Assembly: GCF_000940805.1 (NCBI RefSeq)
Contig: NZ_CP007142.1
Span: 2,642,593-2,706,592, forward strand
Direction: 5' to 3'
DNA: 64,000 bases
Source: Gynuella sunshinyii YC6258
GTDB taxonomy: Bacteria; Pseudomonadota; Gammaproteobacteria; Pseudomonadales; Natronospirillaceae
Positions within the stretch are counted from its first letter, which is position 1, and each line of letters opens with the position of its first letter. The notes beneath the pieces were generated by a model. That model was not told the DNA's origin and did not search any database. It saw nothing but the letters and a program-made list of their open reading frames with translations. A program made the position numbers and the translations under genes. Shown here one piece after another: positions 56,148-64,000 of this stretch.

Positions 56148-56621
56148 TTGTTTCAATTTAAAAAATTTCCTTTACTGACAGATGGTGAACTTAAACTCGA
56201 AATTGACGATTACCTTAGCGGTCATCGGGCAATGGATCGGGTTCCTGCCTATAAATTCAAAATAATACGTTGCCGTGATTTGACCTGGGTTGGTGATATT
56301 GACGTCAGGATTGGTAATACTCGTCATCTGATTCTGTATGGTGGTCATATAGGTTACAGTGTCCATGAATCGTATCAGGGGCATTCGTATGCTGCAAAAG
56401 CCTGTAATATTATTAAAGACGTTGCGCTTGCACATGGTATGACCGAGTTGTGGATTACCTGCAACCCCGAAAATACTGCATCAAGAAAGACCTGCGAAAA
56501 ACTGGGTGCAGTGTTTGTCAATATTGTAGATGTTCCTGCTGGTACAGAGTTGTTTAATCGCGGTGATTATCGTAAATGCCGGTACTTGTGGGCATTAACT
56601 GACGCGCCCAGGCCCGGTTGA
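56148..56621 (+). CDS. GNAT-family N-acetyltransferase
   Basis: 157 residues. The C-terminal half has the GNAT acetyl-CoA region (GYSVHESYQGHSYAAKAC) followed by ITCNPENTASRKTCEKLGA. The only fitting start is TTG at 56148. Substrate unknown. It sits between accA and tilS, which are adjacent or nearly so in many relatives, so it is probably a lineage-specific insertion. Confidence 0.8.
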   Translation: MFQFKKFPLLTDGELKLEIDDYLSGHRAMDRVPAYKFKIIRCRDLTWVGDIDVRIGNTRHLILYGGHIGYSVHESYQGHSYAAKACNIIKDVALAHGMTELWITCNPENTASRKTCEKLGAVFVNIVDVPAGTELFNRGDYRKCRYLWALTDAPRPG

Positions 56622-56680
56622 CGACAGGGCACCAGATAGGTGTCGGTGCCGTGATCATCAAATCAGTCAGACTCCAGTAA

Positions 56681-58015
56681 TTGAGTGATATTGAAACCAT
56701 CATGATTTCAGCTGCTATCGAAAATTGCCTTCAACGTTATAAACCCACCCGAATATTGATTGCCTACAGTGGTGGCGTTGACTCTCACGTATTGCTTCAT
56801 GCACTGGTTCGAAGTAACCCTTCTGTACCTGTGCTTGCCGTTCATGTGCATCATGGACTTAGTCCAAACGCTGACAAATGGGCTGAACATTGTGCTGATG
56901 TTTGCCAGCAATATGGAGTAGCTTGTCAGTGTCTGTATGTTCAGGTTGAAAATCAGGGTAAAGGAATAGAAGCGGCGGCCAGAGATGCCCGATATCAGGA
57001 GTTCGAAAAATTGCTGGTATCTGGCGATATTCTGTTAACTGCTCATCATGCTGATGATCAGATTGAAACCTTCATGTTGCGACTGTTACGGGGCGCCGGC
57101 TTGGAAGGTTTGTCGGCTATGAGTGAGTCCCGTTCCTGTGGTGCCGGGTTGCTGGTTCGACCGCTGCTGCAGTTGCAGCGCTCCGAGTTGATGGCATATG
57201 CTGAAGATGAAGGATTTCGCTGGGTGGATGACGAAAGTAATGATGATAACCGTTATGATCGAAACTTTCTTCGAAATCAACTGTTTCCGCTTATAGAAAG
57301 CCGCTGGCCCCAGTATCGTCAGACAGTTACCCGGGCGATTAATCATATCCAGAATGCTGCAGGCAATGAGCAGGAACAACTGTATCCGGAACTCAATCAT
57401 CGGCTGACGGTTGAAAATGCATTAAAAATCGTTGGTTTTGAAGAAACAGATCGTGCTCTTATTATGAAGTTACTACGGCTTTGGTTGGGCTTAATGAATC
57501 TGACCGTGCCCTCACAAAAAGTGCTGGAGGAAATAGTTAGTTCAGTCATTTTTGCCAGGGCAGACGCTGAGCCGGCAGTCTATCTGAAAGATTATTCTAT
57601 TCGTCGATTTAAGACGGCAATTTATGCAGTACCTGTACTGGCTGAACTGCCCAGAACAACGATTGTGATCAAACCGGATGTCGCAACAGATATTCCCGGA
57701 GTCGGAACTGTGGAACTGGTTAGTGAGATAGCAAAAGACGATAAGCGATGGTTGTTGTCTGGCCGGTTTTTACCATTAACGGTTGCTTTTCGGGTCGGCG
57801 GGGAGCGCGCTATTCCCGTTGGACGGCAGGGCAGTCGGGATCTGAAGCGACTCTTGCAGGAGTATCGGATTGAGCCCTGGTGGCGGGATCGCTTGCCGTT
57901 ATTATACTGGAACGGTGAGTTAGTTATGGTAGCTGATCAGTTTGTTTGCGAAGGCTTTCAGGCTGCACCTGGAGAAATGGGTTACCGCCTGAAGTGGCGA
58001 CGCCCAAGAACCTGA
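56681..58015 (+). CDS. tilS: tRNA(Ile)-lysidine synthetase
   Basis: 444 residues from TTG 56681, or 437 from ATG 56702; neither has a clear ribosome-binding site, so the start is uncertain. PP-loop SGGVDS (30-35) binds ATP; the enzyme attaches lysine to C34 of the AUA-reading tRNA-Ile. C-terminal TilS domains are present (about 365-440). Position between accA and pyrG is typical. Confidence 0.94.
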   Translation: MSDIETIMISAAIENCLQRYKPTRILIAYSGGVDSHVLLHALVRSNPSVPVLAVHVHHGLSPNADKWAEHCADVCQQYGVACQCLYVQVENQGKGIEAAARDARYQEFEKLLVSGDILLTAHHADDQIETFMLRLLRGAGLEGLSAMSESRSCGAGLLVRPLLQLQRSELMAYAEDEGFRWVDDESNDDNRYDRNFLRNQLFPLIESRWPQYRQTVTRAINHIQNAAGNEQEQLYPELNHRLTVENALKIVGFEETDRALIMKLLRLWLGLMNLTVPSQKVLEEIVSSVIFARADAEPAVYLKDYSIRRFKTAIYAVPVLAELPRTTIVIKPDVATDIPGVGTVELVSEIAKDDKRWLLSGRFLPLTVAFRVGGERAIPVGRQGSRDLKRLLQEYRIEPWWRDRLPLLYWNGELVMVADQFVCEGFQAAPGEMGYRLKWRRPRT

Positions 58016-58051
58016 CTGTCATAATTTTAAAGCATCAGAAAGAATCTCATT

Positions 58052-58069
58052 GAGGCGGCAAGTCGCCTC
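58052..58069. terminator. Hairpin after tilS
   Basis: GAGGCG/CGCCTC stem with a 6-nt loop, 36 bp past the tilS stop. No T tract; weak terminator or pyrG leader element. Confidence 0.4.
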
Positions 58070-58194
58070 TGATAGACTGGCGTCCCGTCTTAAACAGCAC
58101 TCACACAATCAACTTCATTCCACTACCCGCGTCTAAATCAATCGAGGACGAAGGGGAGTTTTTTATTTATTGGTGTTTGGATTTGATACTGTGA

Positions 58195-59847
<1,653 letters not shown>

Positions 59848-59980
59848 TTTGCCCATTTTGTAGTTTTTTTACAGCTTCAATGGCTGAGGGTAGAGAGGAT
59901 GGCTGGTTTTTGGGTTATTTTTGTAAGAAAATTACTCATGTTTGATTCGAAGCAATCTTCTCGTCATCGAATTTCTATTT

Positions 59981-61319
<1,339 letters not shown>

Positions 61320-61350
61320 TATCCAGCTTGATCCTTGATCAGTAGTATCC

Positions 61351-61378
61351 AAAAAGCCCGACATTGTCGGGCTTTTTT
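61351..61378 (+). terminator. Intrinsic terminator after eno
   Basis: GCCCGAC-ATT-GTCGGGC followed by six Ts and preceded by five As, 36 bp after the eno stop. Confidence 0.95.
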
Positions 61379-61448
61379 ATTTGCTATATGGTGTGAAAAA
61401 CTTTAAAACAGTTTTTTCTAATTAATACACCTGGGATAGAGTTTCATT

Positions 61449-62111
61449 GTGAACATAACCGCTGATCTGTTTCCACCCATCTGGTATTGGTCATTTGATA
61501 TTGCTTTTGCATTGTTGCTGCTGTTAGCGACAAACTTCCTCGAATGGAATGTTCTACGGGTTGATAGGGAGTTGCAGCATCGGTTTGGTCTGTCATTGGT
61601 GATTCTTGTCCTTATCTGGTCTATGCGGGCAGGTGTTTCTACAGGACTGGGCATTCATTTTTTTCTGGTCACTACGCTTCATCTGGTCTTTGGCTGGCAA
61701 TTGGCAATGTACGCGGTGGCATTAGCTATGGTCGGGATGGTATGGATTGGTAAGGAGTCATGGCAGGGTATTGGCATTAACGGTTTTGTCAGTGGGGTGG
61801 TACCCATTCTTTGTACTTATAGCCTCTGGAGAATCCAGCGAAAAAGCCGGTTGAACAGCCCGTTTGCATTTATTTTTCTGGTTGCTTTTCTGGGGGCGAT
61901 TGTCTCCGTGGTTGCTTCAGGAATATTAATGACTGCCATTTTTTTGGGGGCTGGTGTTTATGATCTTGAGCATATCGTTAGTCAGTTCTGGATATACGTC
62001 CCGTTAATTGCGCTGCCTGAAGCCATTCTGAATGGTATTTTTATAACCGGGATGATCGTGTTCAGACCCGAGTGGGTGAAGTTGTTTGACCAGAAAAAAT
62101 ACTTCAACTGA
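61449..62111 (+). CDS. COG3235-type membrane protein (energy-coupling-factor permease-like)
   Basis: 220 residues, GTG start, about six or seven hydrophobic segments. It matches the general pattern of COG3235 predicted membrane proteins, sometimes labelled energy-coupling factor (CbiM-like) permease: WSMRAGVSTGLGIHF, the LPEAILNGIFITGMIV segment and a C-terminal RPEWVKLFDQKKYF. No ATPase or T-component gene is next to it, so a transport role is inferred only from the family name. It occupies the place where ftsB usually follows eno. Confidence 0.75.
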   Translation: MNITADLFPPIWYWSFDIAFALLLLLATNFLEWNVLRVDRELQHRFGLSLVILVLIWSMRAGVSTGLGIHFFLVTTLHLVFGWQLAMYAVALAMVGMVWIGKESWQGIGINGFVSGVVPILCTYSLWRIQRKSRLNSPFAFIFLVAFLGAIVSVVASGILMTAIFLGAGVYDLEHIVSQFWIYVPLIALPEAILNGIFITGMIVFRPEWVKLFDQKKYFN

Positions 62112-62127
62112 CGATTGGTAACCGGGA

Positions 62128-63114
62128 TCAATCGCCATGAGTCATAGTGCGCAGGTTGGTAAATAGTTTCTCAGGAATCAGACCTTGTTCGATAACCCGT
62201 TTCCATATGATCTTTGCCTGAGCTTTCAGTGTTTGAACTTCGCTGTCAGTAGGTTCGAGGATAGTGATTCCCAATTTGTCTAAAGCAGCCAATGCCTGGC
62301 TATTTTGGCGAACCATGATGTTGTCCAGCGTACTCAGTGATGCTTTTGTCAGGTTCATCATCACGGTTCGGTCTTGCTCGCTCAGGCTTTCCAGAGATCG
62401 TTGACTAATGACGAATACCCCGAACGAATAAACCACCGGAACATTGGTGAGATACTTCAGGCTATGATGCCATTGCAAGGTAATTACCGCCGCTGGTGGT
62501 GCTATCAGACCATCAATTGAACCAGTCTGTAGTGAGGTCGTTATTTCGGAAAGATTCAGATCTATAGCCTTGAGATTAAATTCGCTGGCGTAATACAACA
62601 ACGCCGGATCTGCAGGTAGCCACAGTTTCTGTCGTTGTAGTTGATCCAGATTGACAACAGGCTCTTGAGTCATCGCGTAGGCCATGCCACCATCAATCAA
62701 TCCTATTGCTTTAAAGCGGCTATCTTCGGCAAGCCTTAAAATATCCGCATCAAAGTCAGTGCGTGCTTTCAGAACCTGGTCAAAATTATCGAAGAAAAAA
62801 GGCAAACCATAAACACGTAACCCTGGAAACTCTTTGGTCCAGGCACTGCTTTGAGAAACAGTTGCGTCCAACTGGCCGATCATCATCTTACGTCTGATCG
62901 CTTCATCAGACCCCATGACTCCAGCCGGATAAATTTTCAGCTTAATTCTATTATCCGTCTGCTGACGTAACTCAGCATCCAGCGCTCTCAGGCTTTTTAC
63001 AACTTCAGTACCTTCAGGATAAGCAGTTGCTATTTTTATTGTTGTGCCGAATGCACTGACAGACAGTAAAAGAGATAATAAAAGTAAGTATATTAATCTA
63101 ATCATATAGATCAT
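62128..63114 (-). CDS. Orphan TRAP-type solute-binding protein (DctP family)
   Basis: 328 residues from the ATG at 63114 (an ATG at 63105 also fits), with a Sec signal peptide (IYLLLLSLLLSVSAFG). DctP features: IKIATAYPEGTEV, VMGSDEAIRRKMMIGQLDA and FGLPFFF-like GLPFFFDNFDQV. No permease genes adjoin it. It is divergent from a DUF3369 response regulator gene, which hints at a sensory rather than purely transport role. Ligand unknown. Confidence 0.85.
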   Translation of the reverse strand: MIYMIRLIYLLLLSLLLSVSAFGTTIKIATAYPEGTEVVKSLRALDAELRQQTDNRIKLKIYPAGVMGSDEAIRRKMMIGQLDATVSQSSAWTKEFPGLRVYGLPFFFDNFDQVLKARTDFDADILRLAEDSRFKAIGLIDGGMAYAMTQEPVVNLDQLQRQKLWLPADPALLYYASEFNLKAIDLNLSEITTSLQTGSIDGLIAPPAAVITLQWHHSLKYLTNVPVVYSFGVFVISQRSLESLSEQDRTVMMNLTKASLSTLDNIMVRQNSQALAALDKLGITILEPTDSEVQTLKAQAKIIWKRVIEQGLIPEKLFTNLRTMTHGD

Positions 63115-63439
63115 ATTTTCATATTCGTATGACAAACTGATGAATGCCATGATTCAGACTGGCGTTTTTACATATGCTCTGTCAGCGACTCAAGTCTATG
63201 AATAATAAGGTTTTTCTCCCAGTAGTAGGAAAAAAGGATGAGTTGACCGGAACTGTCCTTCTGCTATGAATTATAGAATAACCAACTGATTGTATTCAGT
63301 TCACCGGTTACTTAATTTCAGTTTCGTGAATGATATTTTGTGTGGGTTTGGTTAGGCATGATGCGTCTGCAATTATGGTATAAGGCCCAGGTCGGTTGCA
63401 TTGGTTGTTGACAATGTTTGAAGTATTCGGAGCCATGAT
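63115..63439. other. 325-bp divergent intergenic region
   Basis: Between the TRAP solute-binding protein gene (-) and the response regulator gene (+). A candidate + strand promoter is at 63243-63270. Nothing else is clear. Confidence 0.4.
63243..63270 (+). promoter_or_regulatory. Candidate promoter of the response regulator gene
   Basis: TTGACC (63243-63248) and TATGAA (63265-63270) with a 16-bp spacer, about 170 bp upstream of the ATG. Confidence 0.35.
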
Positions 63440-64000
63440 ATGACAAACTTGGAAAGAAAGTTTGAATTTGCTTCCAGTGATGATAATAGCAGACCTTCTG
63501 AGGACCCTGGTTGGAAAGTATTGACTGTAGAGGATGACGCAGTCTATCAGGCATCTCTGGTCTTCGCGTTACGATCCATGAAGGTTCAGCGTAAGGTGAT
63601 CAGCTTACTGACCGCCCGATCAACCACGGAAGCCACTCGTATTATTTCCCGAAATCCGGATATAGCAGTGATATTGCTGGATGTCGTTATGGAGCATGAC
63701 GAATCCGGTCTGACTCTGGTGAAAACGGTTCGCGAGCTTTTTGCCAATAGTGATGTCAGAATTATTTTGTTGACAGGTCAGCCTGGCATGGCACCGCAGA
63801 AAGACATCATGAGTCGGTATGATATTGATGATTACTGGTGTAAATCAGAACTGACCAATGATCATTTGCTTACCATCATTACCAGTAACATCCGCACCTG
63901 GAACTATCTGACAGAAATCAGAAAATCCACTACCGGCCTGCAACAGGTCATCAATGCCAGCAGACAACTGAACGGCACACGTGACGTTAACGAGTATCTT
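63440..64000 (+). CDS. Response regulator with DUF3369 domain (3' end outside window)
   Basis: 187 codons are visible from ATG 63440 (GGAG 8 bp upstream) to the right edge, with no stop. After a 20-residue lead comes a receiver domain: VEDD acidic pair, phospho-acceptor Asp in ILLDVVME and LLTGQPGMAP. The following DYWCKSELT and TWNYLTEIRKSTTGLQQVI mark the start of a DUF3369 (GAF-like) domain. Such proteins usually continue into GGDEF, EAL or HD-GYP domains controlling cyclic-di-GMP; which one cannot be seen. Confidence 0.85.
   Translation, partial: MTNLERKFEFASSDDNSRPSEDPGWKVLTVEDDAVYQASLVFALRSMKVQRKVISLLTARSTTEATRIISRNPDIAVILLDVVMEHDESGLTLVKTVRELFANSDVRIILLTGQPGMAPQKDIMSRYDIDDYWCKSELTNDHLLTIITSNIRTWNYLTEIRKSTTGLQQVINASRQLNGTRDVNEYL

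Overview
The window is chromosomal DNA from a gammaproteobacterium, most likely a marine heterotroph of the Oceanospirillales or a related group. The main evidence is the long block map<-rpsB->tsf-pyrH-frr-uppS-cdsA-dxr-rseP-bamA-skp-lpxD-fabZ-lpxA-lpxB-rnhB-dnaE-accA-tilS-pyrG-eno. This block carries lipid A and outer-membrane biogenesis genes, and is flanked by map-glnD-dapC-yffB-dapD in the Pseudomonas/Oceanospirillum order. fabA-fabB, pntA-pntB, TRAP transporters and a Gram-negative porin ending in Phe agree with this. Genus is not assigned. I see no rRNA, tRNA, CRISPR array, insertion sequence or prophage.

Layout. (1) 1-4.2 kb: a RimK-like ATP-grasp ligase and a DUF1704/QEGLA metallopeptidase on the minus strand, divergent from a GNAT-C39 peptidase fusion. 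Together they look like a peptide- or protein-tail modification system and are the most interesting part of the window. (2) 4.2-9.3 kb: ackA-pta (acetate/acetyl-phosphate) divergent from a periplasmic M23 peptidase fused to an alpha/beta hydrolase. (3) 9.6-15 kb: a complete five-gene branched-chain amino-acid-type ABC importer. (4) 15-18 kb: two small proteins of unknown role, then fabA-fabB for unsaturated fatty acid synthesis. (5) 18-25.3 kb: a TRAP transporter (dctP-dctQ-dctM) with unusually extended membrane subunits and a PdhR/LldR-like box upstream, then yfbR with a questin-oxidase-like gene. (6) 25.7-30.3 kb: an outer-membrane porin and pntA-pntB transhydrogenase. (7) 30.4-36.5 kb: map-glnD-dapC-yffB-dapD (N-terminal Met removal, nitrogen sensing, lysine/diaminopimelate synthesis). 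(8) 36.6-61.3 kb: the essential core block for translation, isoprenoid and phospholipid precursors, outer-membrane assembly, lipid A, replication, fatty acid synthesis, tRNA-Ile lysidine, CTP and enolase. (9) 61.4-64 kb: a COG3235 membrane protein, an orphan TRAP solute-binding protein and the 5' part of a DUF3369 response regulator that runs off the right edge.

Many core genes overlap by 4 bp (ATGA or GTGA), which implies translational coupling: fabA/fabB, livH/livM, dapC/glnD, pyrH/frr, dxr/rseP, lpxA/lpxB and rnhB/dnaE. Strong intrinsic terminators follow tsf, frr, eno and pntB. Several intergenic regions carry perfect inverted repeats that may be operators or attenuators; these are listed separately with low confidence. 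All function calls come from reading motifs and gene order; no database search was run.
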